Positions 41,689 through 50,985 are shown, counted from the first letter of the stretch. The stretch: DNA of 64,000 bases from Pseudoalteromonas sp. NC201 (GCF_002850255.1 NZ_CP022522.1:500097-564096), one strand, 5' to 3'. The notes: a model not told the origin generated them from the sequence alone. Numbers and translations are program-made.

Positions 41689-44055
41689 ATGGGATCATCG
41701 CTAGAAGGAGTTGCTAAGCGACTCGGTGAGTTTGTCACTAGATATAAATACTTGTGTTTACTCTTCAGTATCATGTCTTGTATTGCAATTGGTATTGGGG
41801 CAAAAGGGTTAACATTTTCTAATGATTATCGGGCATTTTTTAGTGCTTCAAACCCCGAACTACTGGCTTTTGAAGCTTTTCAGGATAAGTACACCAAGAA
41901 CGATAATATTCTTATTGTTGTACATCAAAAGGCGGGTAACGGTTTATCCAAACAGCACGCAATGGTGGTTGAACAGCTGACAGAGGCTGCGTGGCAAACA
42001 CCCTATGCTAGTCGAGTCGACTCTGTGACTAACTTTCAGCATAGTTACGCGGAGGGAGATGAGCTGATAGTTGCGGACTTGATGAAAAACGTCCAGTCAT
42101 TAAGTGAAGAAGACATTTTACAAAAAGCGGAAATTGCACAACAAGAGCCCTTATTAAAACAGCGCTTGATCGCAAATAATGGTAAGACGACAGGTATCAA
42201 TATTACCGTTCAGTACCCAGGTGAATCACTGACTGAAGTACCGACAGCGGTAAAACATGTTCGCGAAATAGTTGCAAAAGCACAGCAAGAGAATCCTGAT
42301 TTAGTGTTTGCGCTTTCTGGAATTTCGATGCTAAACAATGCGTTTAGTGAGTCAGGGCAGCAAGATGCCGAAACCCTTACGCCTATCATGTATTTGGTTT
42401 TGATCATTGTAATGTACTGTGGATTACGCAGTTTTCCAGGAACTATTGCAGCTGTATCTGTGGTGATTTTCTCAAGTGTTGTGGCTATGGGGGTCAGTGG
42501 CTACGCTGGTATTCAATTAACTCCTATTTCGATAACCGCACCAACTATTATTCTAACGCTAGCGATAGCTGACAGCATACACGTTTTGTTGTCTTACTAT
42601 GCAGCAAGAAAAGCAGGACACGAAAAAAATCACGCGATAGTGGAAAGTTTACGAATTAACTTCGTTCCCGTATCTATAACTAGCTTGACTACAATTGTAG
42701 GCTTTTTAACTCTTAACATGTCGGATGCCCCTCCATTTGCAGATTTGGGCAACATTACAGCATTTGGTATTGCTGCTGCTTGGGTATTATCTCTAATTTT
42801 ACTACCCAGCCTGATCGCCATTTTGCCAGACAAAAAGAGCTATGCAACTCGTACAAGCATGTTATCTCATTACCTAGGTCGTTTTGGTGGTGCTGTAGCG
42901 CAGAAGTATCGAGCTATTTTGCTATTTACTGTTGTTGCGATTGCGGCTAGTGCCTACGTGGTCCCCAATATTGATCTCAATGATGAGTTTGTGAAGTACT
43001 TCGATCATCGAGTGGAGTTTCGCCGTGATACTGATTTTACCATGGAAAACCTTACTGGTATTTATGTGGTTGAGTTTGATGTTGAAAGTGGCAAAGTAGG
43101 CGGGATCAGTGAACCTGAATATCTTACCAATCTGAATCAATTTACACAGTGGCTGAGAATGCAACCAGAGGTGGTTCATGTCTATAGTTACACGGATATT
43201 GTTAAGCGTCTCAACAAAAATATGCATCAAGATGATACCGGTATGTATCGTTTACCTGCAGATAGAGAGTTAGCAGCGCAGTATCTTCTGCTTTATGAAA
43301 TGTCCTTGCCATTTGGGTTAGACCTGACGGACAGGATCAGTATGGATAAATCGGCAACTCGAGTAAGCTTGACTCTAGATAACCTCTCAACTGGCCAGAT
43401 CCAATCTTTTATCGCTCGCACTGAGGCTTGGTTAGTCGACCATACACCAGATGCTATGCATGCTAAAGCAACCGGTGCGACCGTAATGTTCTCACATATT
43501 TTCCAACGTAACGCAGAAAGCATGCTCAGCGGTAATTTAATTGCCGTTATCGTGATCACCTTGATTATGGTGATGACGCTGAGAAGTATTAAATATGGGA
43601 TCGCAAGTATTCTACCCAACACAATTCCGATGCTATTCACTTTTGGTATTTGGGCTATATTGGTCGGTCAAGTTGGTGTGGCGGCGGCTACGGTAACTTC
43701 AACTTCTTTAGGGATCATTGTTGATAATACCGTGCATTTCCTATCCAAGTATTTACGGGCGAGGCGAGAGCAGGGATTGGACCCCGCAGGTGCGGTGAAG
43801 TATGCCTTTGAAACCGTCGGTGAAGCTATTTTACTGACCACATTTATTCTGGCTGGCGGCTTCGCAGTGTTGGCCTATTCAACCTTTATGATCAATGCGC
43901 AGATGGGGCTGCTAACTGCACTTGCCATTGTCATGGCACTCATCGTGGACTTTTTATTCTTACCCGCGCTGCTTATGTTACTGGCTAAAAGATCAAAGCA
44001 AGCGAGCAAAGCGCCTATTCAAGAAGGAACGAAAAATGAAATCTACAACGTCTAA
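41689..44055 (+). CDS. MMPL/HpnN-type RND transporter
   Basis: A 788-residue RND-superfamily protein with 12 predicted TM segments in two homologous halves, each with a periplasmic loop after its first TM. Charged residues of the proton path are visible in TM4 (IADSIHVLLSYYAAR) and TM10 (IIVDNTVHFLSKYL). This family moves lipidic or hydrophobic compounds to the outer membrane (hopanoids, mycolates, pigments). AAGGAG upstream. Overlaps the LolA-like gene by 20 bp. With that protein and the barrel it looks like a three-part export path for the cluster product. Confidence 0.9.
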   Translation: MGSSLEGVAKRLGEFVTRYKYLCLLFSIMSCIAIGIGAKGLTFSNDYRAFFSASNPELLAFEAFQDKYTKNDNILIVVHQKAGNGLSKQHAMVVEQLTEAAWQTPYASRVDSVTNFQHSYAEGDELIVADLMKNVQSLSEEDILQKAEIAQQEPLLKQRLIANNGKTTGINITVQYPGESLTEVPTAVKHVREIVAKAQQENPDLVFALSGISMLNNAFSESGQQDAETLTPIMYLVLIIVMYCGLRSFPGTIAAVSVVIFSSVVAMGVSGYAGIQLTPISITAPTIILTLAIADSIHVLLSYYAARKAGHEKNHAIVESLRINFVPVSITSLTTIVGFLTLNMSDAPPFADLGNITAFGIAAAWVLSLILLPSLIAILPDKKSYATRTSMLSHYLGRFGGAVAQKYRAILLFTVVAIAASAYVVPNIDLNDEFVKYFDHRVEFRRDTDFTMENLTGIYVVEFDVESGKVGGISEPEYLTNLNQFTQWLRMQPEVVHVYSYTDIVKRLNKNMHQDDTGMYRLPADRELAAQYLLLYEMSLPFGLDLTDRISMDKSATRVSLTLDNLSTGQIQSFIARTEAWLVDHTPDAMHAKATGATVMFSHIFQRNAESMLSGNLIAVIVITLIMVMTLRSIKYGIASILPNTIPMLFTFGIWAILVGQVGVAAATVTSTSLGIIVDNTVHFLSKYLRARREQGLDPAGAVKYAFETVGEAILLTTFILAGGFAVLAYSTFMINAQMGLLTALAIVMALIVDFLFLPALLMLLAKRSKQASKAPIQEGTKNEIYNV

Positions 44056-44827
44056 GTTTTTATCACATTTAGCAATCGGATTGCTGGTTATACCTTTTGC
44101 CAGCAACGCAACGCAAGACAATCTAGGCTACAACATAGCAGCTAAAGCAGATCGTTCAGACCGAGGTTTTGAAGTCAGTGCGGTTGATTTAAAAATGCGT
44201 TTGATAGACAAGAAAGGCCAAGAAACCGAACGTTTATTGACCATGAAAACCATGGAAGTGGCAGACGAAGACAAAGGTGACAAAAGCCTTATCATTTTTA
44301 ACTCTCCTGCAGATGTAAAAGAAACCAAGCTGCTTTCACATGCGCAAATTATAGATGCTGATGATCAGTGGTTATATCTCCCAGCGCTTAAGCGTGTTAA
44401 ACGGATCTCTTCTGCAAACAAATCGGGACCATTTGTTGGCAGCGAGTTTGCGTTTGAAGATTTTACGGCTCAAGAACTCAATAAGTATAGCTATGAATAT
44501 GTAGCGGAAGAGACGTGTGGCGAGCTGACATGTGCGGTGATAGATCGGTTTCCAAAATATGAAAACTCGGGATATACCAAACAACGTGCATTAATAGATA
44601 CCAAGGATTATCAAGTTAGAAAAATAGACTTCTACGATAGAAAAGGCAGTCATTTAAAAACATTGAGCCTAGATAACTACAAGTTATATCAACAAGCGTA
44701 CTGGCGTCCGCTTACCATGACAATGGAAAATCACCAGTCGGGCAAAAAGACGATATTAGAGTTTTCAGACTACCAATTTGATATTTCCTTGAGTGCTCGC
44801 GACTTTATTAAATCGTCGTTGAAATAG
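44036..44827 (+). CDS. Periplasmic outer-membrane lipoprotein-sorting (LolA-like) protein
   Basis: A 263-residue protein from ATG 44036 (AAGGAAC upstream) with a signal peptide to about residue 25 (SNATQ). The mature part fits the LolA-like family found with MMPL transporters, with LYLPALKRVKRI and FVGSEFAFEDF near the middle and a C-terminal PLTMTMENHQSGKKT. The longer in-frame opening from 43922 lies within the transporter gene. It probably carries a hydrophobic substrate across the periplasm. Confidence 0.88.
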   Translation: MKSTTSKFLSHLAIGLLVIPFASNATQDNLGYNIAAKADRSDRGFEVSAVDLKMRLIDKKGQETERLLTMKTMEVADEDKGDKSLIIFNSPADVKETKLLSHAQIIDADDQWLYLPALKRVKRISSANKSGPFVGSEFAFEDFTAQELNKYSYEYVAEETCGELTCAVIDRFPKYENSGYTKQRALIDTKDYQVRKIDFYDRKGSHLKTLSLDNYKLYQQAYWRPLTMTMENHQSGKKTILEFSDYQFDISLSARDFIKSSLK

Positions 44828-44834
44828 GGGGGGG
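44827..44834 (+). other. Poly-G8 ribosome-binding region
   Basis: Eight G in a row, starting with the last base of the LolA-like stop codon, form the only Shine-Dalgarno-like sequence for the barrel gene starting at 44836. Homopolymer runs can slip, which here would alter spacing to the ATG but not the frame. Confidence 0.6.
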
Positions 44835-44835
44835 T

Positions 44836-46014
44836 ATGCGACTCAAGGCGATGCTTGCTGTTGTGCTATCTTGCATTCCGTATGCGAAAGCTGAGATGGA
44901 ATGGCAAAGTAGTACCAGCATTGACCTTAGCACTCGGCAGTATAATGGCTCTCCGATGAGAGCCTCACAACTTGACCGAGAGTTCGATGCTAAATTGATG
45001 TGGGAGCTGGATTTTGAAAACTCAAAGACAGGCTTAAGCGGAGGGCTTAAACCTGTATTGAGTGCAGCGAAAAATGAGGGGATAAGGGCATTCGACATTC
45101 AAGAAGCATATATCACTCGTTCTTTCTCTCAAGGACAGTTGAATGTTGGTGTAAATACTGTTTTTTGGGGAGTTGCAGAGTCTCGTCATTTGGTTGATAT
45201 CGTCAATCAAAAGCAGCCGACACGAAATTTGGATAACGAGGCTAAGCTTGGAGAATTACTACTCCATTATCAGCATTTTACTGATAATGGTCATTGGTTT
45301 GCCATGTCTTTACCTTATTTTCGTGAGCGTGATTTCGGCCTTCCTGATGACCGCTTGTCGTTGCCACTAGCTGTGACCGATGAGCAATTTGTAGGCCGAG
45401 ATGCTAATTATAGAGGTAGCTACTTATTAGGTTATCGCGGTGTGCTAGGTGATTGGGATGTCGGAACCTACTACTTCGACGGCATCGACAGGGAGCCCGT
45501 TATACGCCCTAATGATAATCAAGAGTTCGATGCCATTTATCGGCGCCTTCAACAAACAGCATTGGACTTACAGTGGACGTCTGAGTACCTGCTTGGGAAG
45601 GTTGAAGCGGTACATCGCCATCACCAAATGGGAGGGAAAAGCTGGGCTTATGTAGTCGGTGCCGAATACTACTTTTACGGCATCGCCAATTCCAACAAAG
45701 ATCTCAGTTTACTCATGGAGTTACATAGAGATACCGAAGAACAGGTGAATCTAAATCGTCTCTATCAAGATGCGACATTTATTGGCATGCGACTCGCGTG
45801 GAATGATGTTGATGATACGAGCATGATTACTGGGGTCTTAATCGATAGCGATACTGGGGCTCACACCATTAAAACCGAATTTTCGACTAGGCTCTCCAGT
45901 CACTTGAGTCTAGCGCTTGAAGCAAACTTGTTTTTAGAGCAAACCCAGCGTGATGCGACCTACGGGTTTAAAGATGATGATTTTATAGAACTTAGGCTGA
46001 CTTACTACCTTTAA
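44836..46014 (+). CDS. Outer-membrane beta-barrel protein (DUF1302-like)
   Basis: A 392-residue exported protein with a signal peptide (about 1-19, PYAKA), then repeated amphipathic strands rich in aromatic and charged residues, ending with LRLTYYL, a proper outer-membrane C-terminus. Resembles the DUF1302/DUF1329-type partners encoded with MMPL and LolA-like genes, but my family call is by context and texture. Probably the outer-membrane end of the export path. Eight bases after the LolA-like gene, 9 before the halogenase-like gene. Confidence 0.8.
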   Translation: MRLKAMLAVVLSCIPYAKAEMEWQSSTSIDLSTRQYNGSPMRASQLDREFDAKLMWELDFENSKTGLSGGLKPVLSAAKNEGIRAFDIQEAYITRSFSQGQLNVGVNTVFWGVAESRHLVDIVNQKQPTRNLDNEAKLGELLLHYQHFTDNGHWFAMSLPYFRERDFGLPDDRLSLPLAVTDEQFVGRDANYRGSYLLGYRGVLGDWDVGTYYFDGIDREPVIRPNDNQEFDAIYRRLQQTALDLQWTSEYLLGKVEAVHRHHQMGGKSWAYVVGAEYYFYGIANSNKDLSLLMELHRDTEEQVNLNRLYQDATFIGMRLAWNDVDDTSMITGVLIDSDTGAHTIKTEFSTRLSSHLSLALEANLFLEQTQRDATYGFKDDDFIELRLTYYL

Positions 46015-46023
46015 GGAGAAATT

Positions 46024-47640
46024 ATGGTAAGCCAATACGCAGATGTATTGATTATTGGTGGTTCAATGGCGGGGGCTTGCTTGGCAAGACAACTAAAATT
46101 GGCTCATCCAGATATGAAAATTACGGTTATAGAGAGAAAGCAGGCGTTTAATAGTTGGGTTGGAGAGTCGACACTGGAGTCTTTTTGGGACTACATGGCA
46201 AACGATTTAAAGCTTGGTTTTTATCTTGAAACAAACCACCTATACAAACATGGGCTGCGTTTTTACTTTGATAGTGATAACCGCGATTTAAGTGTGGAAG
46301 AACTGAGTGAGCTTGGGCGTAGTTGGTATCATGGCATCCCTGCGCATCAAATTGACCGCGAAAAGTTTGATAACGATATGGTGCAGTTCAATCGTGAACT
46401 AGGTGTCGATGTTGTAATGGGCACTACAGTTAATGAAATTAGTCTCGATGCGCAGCAAGGACACACTGTCGTTACCAGCAGTGGTAGCACTTATACTTGT
46501 CGTTATTTAGTTGATGCATCGGGCTTTAATTCACCGTTGGGTAAACAGCTTGGATTAATTGAATCACAAAATGATCGCCACCCTGTGAGTTCATACTGGG
46601 GAAGGTTTAAGCATATTGAGCTGATTGATCACCTTGGAAGTGATGAGTGGCGTGCTCGATCGAACTTTACGAGTAGAGCACTGGCTACCAATCACTTTAT
46701 GTATAAAGGATATTGGATTTGGTTAATTCCATTGAATCAAGACACCTTTAGCATAGGGATTACTGCTAAAAATAATGAAGTGAATTTAAATATTCGTTCA
46801 GCTGAAGAATTTGAGCAGTTTTTACGCTCTCATCAAGCACTCAATGAAATTCTAGGACAGCACGCTGAATTATTAGATTACACCTCGATGAAGCGACTAT
46901 CTAGAAAGGCAAAGCAATCCTTTTCTACAGAACGCTGGTTCTTAACTGGAATGTCATCAGCCTTTTTAGATCCCTTGTTATCACCAGGTTCTGCTTACCT
47001 AACCGATGCTAATCGCATGATTGGCGAGCTTATTGAAGCGGATATCGCCGAAGATGCAGAAGTGTTTGCTGGTAAAACAAAGGCATTCAATGCGTACCTT
47101 CTTTCTTGGTATGAGAGTTTTATGTTGCACATTACAGGTAACTACCATGGTAGTTATGAAGTACATAAAACGCATTTTGAAGCATTACTAATGCATTGGT
47201 TTGGTTTTATTTTACCGTCCTCTATGTCTCGTCGTTATGGTTATTGCCCAAGCCTGCATGGAATGAGTCAAGACGAAGTTAATCAAAAAGCTATCGCGAT
47301 GATAGAAAATGCTGCGATTGCACGCATTCACGTATTAAAAGATGAGTTTATTCAATTAATCAAAGGGTATGAATACCGCTACAATCGTGGACACTTTTTC
47401 GATATTGAACTTACGCGACAACGTATGAAACACGCACATACAAGAGGTGCAATGTTAGACGATGCGGCGATTGCTGAGTTAGATCATGCACTTTTGGAAG
47501 TCACCTATCAGGGGTTTTTACGTAGCTTATGTGAAATTCAAAAGGTCGACTTTGACGAAGAAAAAATGCCGATGGTAGTTCAAGCTGCTATCGAAGATAA
47601 ATTATCACTTACCCATGCTATGCAGCTTTTTCACATATAA
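46024..47640 (+). CDS. Flavin-dependent halogenase-like enzyme
   Basis: A 538-residue FAD enzyme. The dinucleotide-binding loop GGSMAGA is at residues 12-18. WIWLIP at 231-236 fits the WxWxIP motif of flavin-dependent halogenases. Lys75 (LYKHGLRF) sits where tryptophan halogenases keep the catalytic lysine that handles hypohalous acid. SSAFLDPLLSPGS near 315 is the second FAD site. The C-terminal part (360-538) is longer than a plain monooxygenase. AAGGAGA upstream. An FAD-dependent hydroxylase is the alternative. The isonitrile synthase follows 16 bp later, so the substrate is likely the same tyrosine- or tryptophan-type scaffold, free or as isonitrile. Confidence 0.82.
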   Translation: MVSQYADVLIIGGSMAGACLARQLKLAHPDMKITVIERKQAFNSWVGESTLESFWDYMANDLKLGFYLETNHLYKHGLRFYFDSDNRDLSVEELSELGRSWYHGIPAHQIDREKFDNDMVQFNRELGVDVVMGTTVNEISLDAQQGHTVVTSSGSTYTCRYLVDASGFNSPLGKQLGLIESQNDRHPVSSYWGRFKHIELIDHLGSDEWRARSNFTSRALATNHFMYKGYWIWLIPLNQDTFSIGITAKNNEVNLNIRSAEEFEQFLRSHQALNEILGQHAELLDYTSMKRLSRKAKQSFSTERWFLTGMSSAFLDPLLSPGSAYLTDANRMIGELIEADIAEDAEVFAGKTKAFNAYLLSWYESFMLHITGNYHGSYEVHKTHFEALLMHWFGFILPSSMSRRYGYCPSLHGMSQDEVNQKAIAMIENAAIARIHVLKDEFIQLIKGYEYRYNRGHFFDIELTRQRMKHAHTRGAMLDDAAIAELDHALLEVTYQGFLRSLCEIQKVDFDEEKMPMVVQAAIEDKLSLTHAMQLFHI

Positions 47641-47656
47641 TAATTAGGCAAAGAAA

Positions 47657-48637
47657 ATGGAAAATTTAGCTATTAAACACCGCATCCAGGATTGTCAAAT
47701 ACAGTCGTTAGCAGAAGATATTATTTCACTAATTTTTGAGCAACGCCGTTTGTTACCTATAGAAGATAACGCACCATTCACTGAGCAGATCGCGGGGCAT
47801 GTGGAGAGAGTCGAGCAATTCATCGCAAATAACGAACCTATTAATATGGTATTGCCAGCTTTCCCTGCAAAGTCACCAAATAGAACGAAAACACTGGGTT
47901 TCTTGCCTGATAAAGGGGAGTTCTATGCATTTGAACGCTTAGTCAATCTCTGTAAACAGATTGAATCTATTTATGAACCAGGTGCAAAAGTAACAATTTG
48001 TTCTGATGGTCGTGTTTTTGCCGATATCATTCATGTCACGGATTCACATGTCAGTCAGTATGTAAATACGCTACGCCAATACGCGGCTCGTCATTACCCT
48101 AACTATTTTGAATTCTTTAATTTAGAAGATGTATTTGACAAAGTTGATGACTTTACTGTACTTCGTGAAGAGCTGATGATCCGCTACGGAGAGAGCTTGT
48201 CAGACTTACGTCAACGAGTGAAAAATGAAAAAGAAGCGTCCACGATGTATAAAGGCATAACACGCTTTATGTTGGAGGATTTCTCTGGCATTGAAAAGTT
48301 TTCGGATTATAGCCGCACAGCGTTGCAAAAAGTTGCTAAAACAGCTGCCTACCGAGTGATCCAAAGGAGTAATGCATGGAGTCGATTGTTGAAAGATCAC
48401 TTACCTGAAGCGTTACGCCTATCAATTCACCCTCAATACTTAGTGTCTGAAAAAATTGGTATTTCTTTAGTTTCACAAACTGATGTCTGGACAACGCCAT
48501 GGCATTCAGTATTGGTGAAAGATAATACAAGTTATCAACTCATGCCGCGTGAACAAGCTGAGAAGTTAGGTTGTGTATTGGTGTTTAACGAAGGCCGTGC
48601 AAGCCATTTTGAGCGTATTCATCGAGGAGCGGAGTGA
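47657..48637 (+). CDS. pvcA: Isonitrile (isocyanide) synthase, PvcA/IsnA/DIT1 family
   Basis: Converts the amino group of an amino acid, normally L-tyrosine or L-tryptophan, to an isonitrile with ribulose-5-phosphate as carbon donor. 326 residues. Family signatures are MVLPAFPAKSPNRTKTLG near residue 59-76, DKGEFYAFERLVNLC, and the ICSDGRVFADI segment near 115. Overlaps the next gene by one base (TGATG), the same coupling seen for pvcA-pvcB or isnA-isnB pairs. Substrate amino acid not resolved from sequence. Confidence 0.92.
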   Translation: MENLAIKHRIQDCQIQSLAEDIISLIFEQRRLLPIEDNAPFTEQIAGHVERVEQFIANNEPINMVLPAFPAKSPNRTKTLGFLPDKGEFYAFERLVNLCKQIESIYEPGAKVTICSDGRVFADIIHVTDSHVSQYVNTLRQYAARHYPNYFEFFNLEDVFDKVDDFTVLREELMIRYGESLSDLRQRVKNEKEASTMYKGITRFMLEDFSGIEKFSDYSRTALQKVAKTAAYRVIQRSNAWSRLLKDHLPEALRLSIHPQYLVSEKIGISLVSQTDVWTTPWHSVLVKDNTSYQLMPREQAEKLGCVLVFNEGRASHFERIHRGAE

Positions 48638-49431
48638 TGGATACAATTAAAGCCTTGGATAGCGTTGGAGTTGTCATTGATGCAACTTCTATGGCTTGTC
48701 AACGAGTTGAGCGTCTTAATATTGCGTCATTGATCGATGAAATATTTTCTCAAGGACTGGTTGTGCTCAAAGGATTTGAGCCCCTCAATGATACTGATAT
48801 GGAGTTAGTAGCTAAAGAGATCGGTCCGCTTTTACAGTGGGACTTCGGTTATGTACTTGATTTAAAAATACAAGAGCAACCGCAAAATCATATTTTCAGT
48901 GAGGGTAAGGTAGAGCTGCACTGGGACGGAGCATTCGCCTCAGAAGAGCCAAGGTTTAACTTCTTTCAATGCTTGCAGAGTAGTTCCAGCTCCGGTGGTG
49001 GAGAGACTACATTTTTGAATACAACACGGTTACTAGAAAGTCTACCGAACGATACCATTGAGCAATGGAAGCAAATTCGGATCCGTTATGAAACGGAAAA
49101 GAAAGCCCACTATGGAGGGGTGATTGAAGTTCCTTTAATAAGCCGTCACCCTAAGACAGGCAAGCCTCGCATGCGTTATATTGAACCTTTCAATAAAGAT
49201 AATATGGCAGTGAATCCAGTTGAGGCACAGGTGATAGGTTTTGATACTTATCAAAGTGACGTCTTTTTGAAAGAAATGAACTCGTTACTTTACTCGTCGA
49301 ACTACTTTTATAAACATAGTTGGAGGAAAGGCGAGTTTGTGTTTGTGGATAATCTAGCTTTATTACATGGACGCAGTCGCTTTGAAGGAAGCGGCTTAAA
49401 TCGTCATCTAAAACGGGTTCATATTCTATAG
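48637..49431 (+). CDS. pvcB: Fe(II)/2-oxoglutarate oxygenase, PvcB/IsnB family
   Basis: A 264-residue TauD-type enzyme. Facial triad: His95 and Asp97 (ELHWDGA) and His244 (ALLHGR), with downstream arginines for 2-oxoglutarate. In characterised pairs it acts on the isonitrile amino acid and removes the carboxyl group to give a vinyl isonitrile (rhabduscin, paerucumarin routes). ATG 48637 overlaps the pvcA stop; GTG 48634 is an alternative. Last gene of the cluster; a strong terminator follows. Confidence 0.9.
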   Translation: MDTIKALDSVGVVIDATSMACQRVERLNIASLIDEIFSQGLVVLKGFEPLNDTDMELVAKEIGPLLQWDFGYVLDLKIQEQPQNHIFSEGKVELHWDGAFASEEPRFNFFQCLQSSSSSGGGETTFLNTTRLLESLPNDTIEQWKQIRIRYETEKKAHYGGVIEVPLISRHPKTGKPRMRYIEPFNKDNMAVNPVEAQVIGFDTYQSDVFLKEMNSLLYSSNYFYKHSWRKGEFVFVDNLALLHGRSRFEGSGLNRHLKRVHIL

Positions 49432-49451
49432 TAATGTATTTACTTTCTCAT

Positions 49452-49476
49452 AGCTCACATGGATGTGAGCTTTTTT
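49452..49476 (+). terminator. Terminator of the isonitrile cluster
   Basis: AGCTCACAT-GG-ATGTGAGCT stem followed by six T. It ends the transporter-to-pvcB transcript, 20 bp past the pvcB stop, so the convergent phosphatase gene is outside the cluster. Confidence 0.9.
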
Positions 49477-49487
49477 ATCTAAGATTA

Positions 49488-50147
49488 CTAATTGAATAGT
49501 GCTAATACTTCCGATAAATCACTGATAATGGCGTCAGGCTCACTTTGTGAAATTGGATTGCCATGATTATAGCCATAGTCAACGGTAACAACTTTACAAC
49601 CTGCATTTCGTGCAGTTGTCACATCGTTGATGGAGTCACCGACATAAAACCCATCTTGTACTTCGCAATTCATATTATTTACAGAGATGTATAAAGGCAG
49701 TGGATCTGGCTTTTTCTTTTTCAAAGTGTCAGCACACACAATTGTGTCAAACATAGCTTTAATTTCTAAGTGCTCTAATAACTTATGAGTATGTGAAGTA
49801 TTCTTGTTGGTGACTAAAGCGAGTTTAATTCTTTGCTGATGTAAACTCTGCAGTGTAGCTTTTGCATTAGAGAATAAACTGGATGAGCGTGTAACACAGT
49901 CATCGTAAATGGTTTCAAGCAAACGAGTCGCTTCGGCTCTGTCAATATTGGTATTGTTATGGAAGTCTAACGCACGTTCAGTCAGCTTAGTTGTACCATT
50001 GCCAATCCAAGTTTTAACAAGGGCAAGTTCAATATCCGGCAAATAGTAATGGTTTAATGTCGTGTTTAAAGCGTAGGCGATATCTTCAGCGGTACTTACT
50101 AAAGTACCGTCTAAATCAAAGCCAACCCAAGTCGGGTATGTAAACAT
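49488..50147 (-). CDS. HAD-family phosphatase, phosphoglycolate phosphatase-like
   Basis: A 219-residue HAD hydrolase. Catalytic loop FDLDGTLV (nucleophile Asp10, acid Asp12), the C1 cap, motif II VTNK, motif III lysine and FYVGDSINDV are all present. Closest in type to Gph/PGP, which removes 2-phosphoglycolate. It is convergent with the isonitrile cluster and not obviously part of it. Confidence 0.82.
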   Translation of the reverse strand: MFTYPTWVGFDLDGTLVSTAEDIAYALNTTLNHYYLPDIELALVKTWIGNGTTKLTERALDFHNNTNIDRAEATRLLETIYDDCVTRSSSLFSNAKATLQSLHQQRIKLALVTNKNTSHTHKLLEHLEIKAMFDTIVCADTLKKKKPDPLPLYISVNNMNCEVQDGFYVGDSINDVTTARNAGCKVVTVDYGYNHGNPISQSEPDAIISDLSEVLALFN

Positions 50148-50203
50148 GATTTCATTCCTTGTACATTACAGAGGCCCCAAACAACAGAACCTGAATTGAT
50201 AAA

Positions 50204-50497
50204 TTATTTAAAGGTAGCGAGTAGTTGTAATAGGCTCTGTAGCTTTTTCACAACAAGTGCAAGTTTTTGCTCGTCAATTTCTTCAGTCGTCGATAGACCT
50301 TCAACGTCGGCTGCAACATCCAAAACATAAGGTTTAAAGCGCTTGGCTTCAAACGTAAACCCCGCTTCTTCTGTAAATAGTGCTTTAAACTTACCGTGAC
50401 CTTGCTGCTGCAATTCATCGAGTTTTTTATCCGCATCTAGTGCTTGGCGGTATATGATCTTGAGATTTTCATTGAGTTTTTCGATAACGGCTTGCAT
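50204..50497 (-). CDS. Conserved-looking small helical protein
   Basis: 97 residues, acidic/basic mixed, predicted mostly helical, no signal peptide. Contains GKFKALFTEEAGFTFEAKRF around residues 35-54. I do not recognise the family. Single gene with its own start region; upstream is the YjfB-like gene on the other strand. Confidence 0.65.
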   Translation of the reverse strand: MQAVIEKLNENLKIIYRQALDADKKLDELQQQGHGKFKALFTEEAGFTFEAKRFKPYVLDVAADVEGLSTTEEIDEQKLALVVKKLQSLLQLLATFK

Positions 50498-50682
50498 GGT
50501 CAGTCCTAATCGCCCTATTAAAAGGGCTTATTTTAAGGGTTTCATTTACAAATGTCAGGTGTAAATCTACCCTTTTATAAGTAGTACAAAGGAATTGGAA
50601 ATTTATCTCGTAATTTATCCTAAAGGTTTAAATTTATACGCCGATAACCAATCTGATCCATCAAAAAGTCAGGTAATCACTT

Positions 50683-50892
50683 ATGAATATTTCCGGAAGT
50701 AACCTACCTGCTATGTCTGGAGCGAGCCAAAGTGGTGAAGTGTACAGCGCTGCATTGGCAAAGAAGCAACAGCAAGCAGATGGACAAGCCGCACTTGCTT
50801 TAATTGAATCTGCGGGCAGCAGTGCAGCAGCACAAACGCCAGCTAAATCAGTGACAGCAACGCTAGGCAACAACATCAATACATACGCGTAA
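50683..50892 (+). CDS. YjfB-like putative motility peptide
   Basis: 69 residues, low complexity, Ala/Gln/Ser-rich. Pattern fits the YjfB_motility family: MNISGSNLP start, a middle KKQQQADGQAALALIESA helix and a LGNNINTYA end. AGGT upstream. Those proteins are tied to motility by annotation only. Cytoplasmic. A terminator follows. Confidence 0.7.
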   Translation: MNISGSNLPAMSGASQSGEVYSAALAKKQQQADGQAALALIESAGSSAAAQTPAKSVTATLGNNINTYA

Positions 50893-50946
50893 GCTTATGT
50901 CTGATGGCACGTTGTCTTCGGCATGTCCGATAGATATGTGCAAAGC

Positions 50947-50980
50947 AATCGGTGCTAGGGTCATTAGCACCGATTTTTTG
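50947..50980. terminator. Terminator between the YjfB-like gene and epmB
   Basis: AATCGGTGCTA/TAGCACCGATT stem (11 bp) with a 7-base loop and six T on the plus strand. epmB ends 6 bases beyond on the other strand, so the stem may serve both. Confidence 0.85.
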
Positions 50981-50985
50981 CTATT

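Noticed and set aside
43922..44035. N-terminal extension of the LolA-like protein
   Set aside because: Lies within the transporter gene and would put the signal peptide inside the chain.
49488..50147. HAD phosphatase as part of the isonitrile cluster
   Set aside because: It is on the opposite strand and a strong terminator separates it from pvcB; looks like a housekeeping phosphatase.
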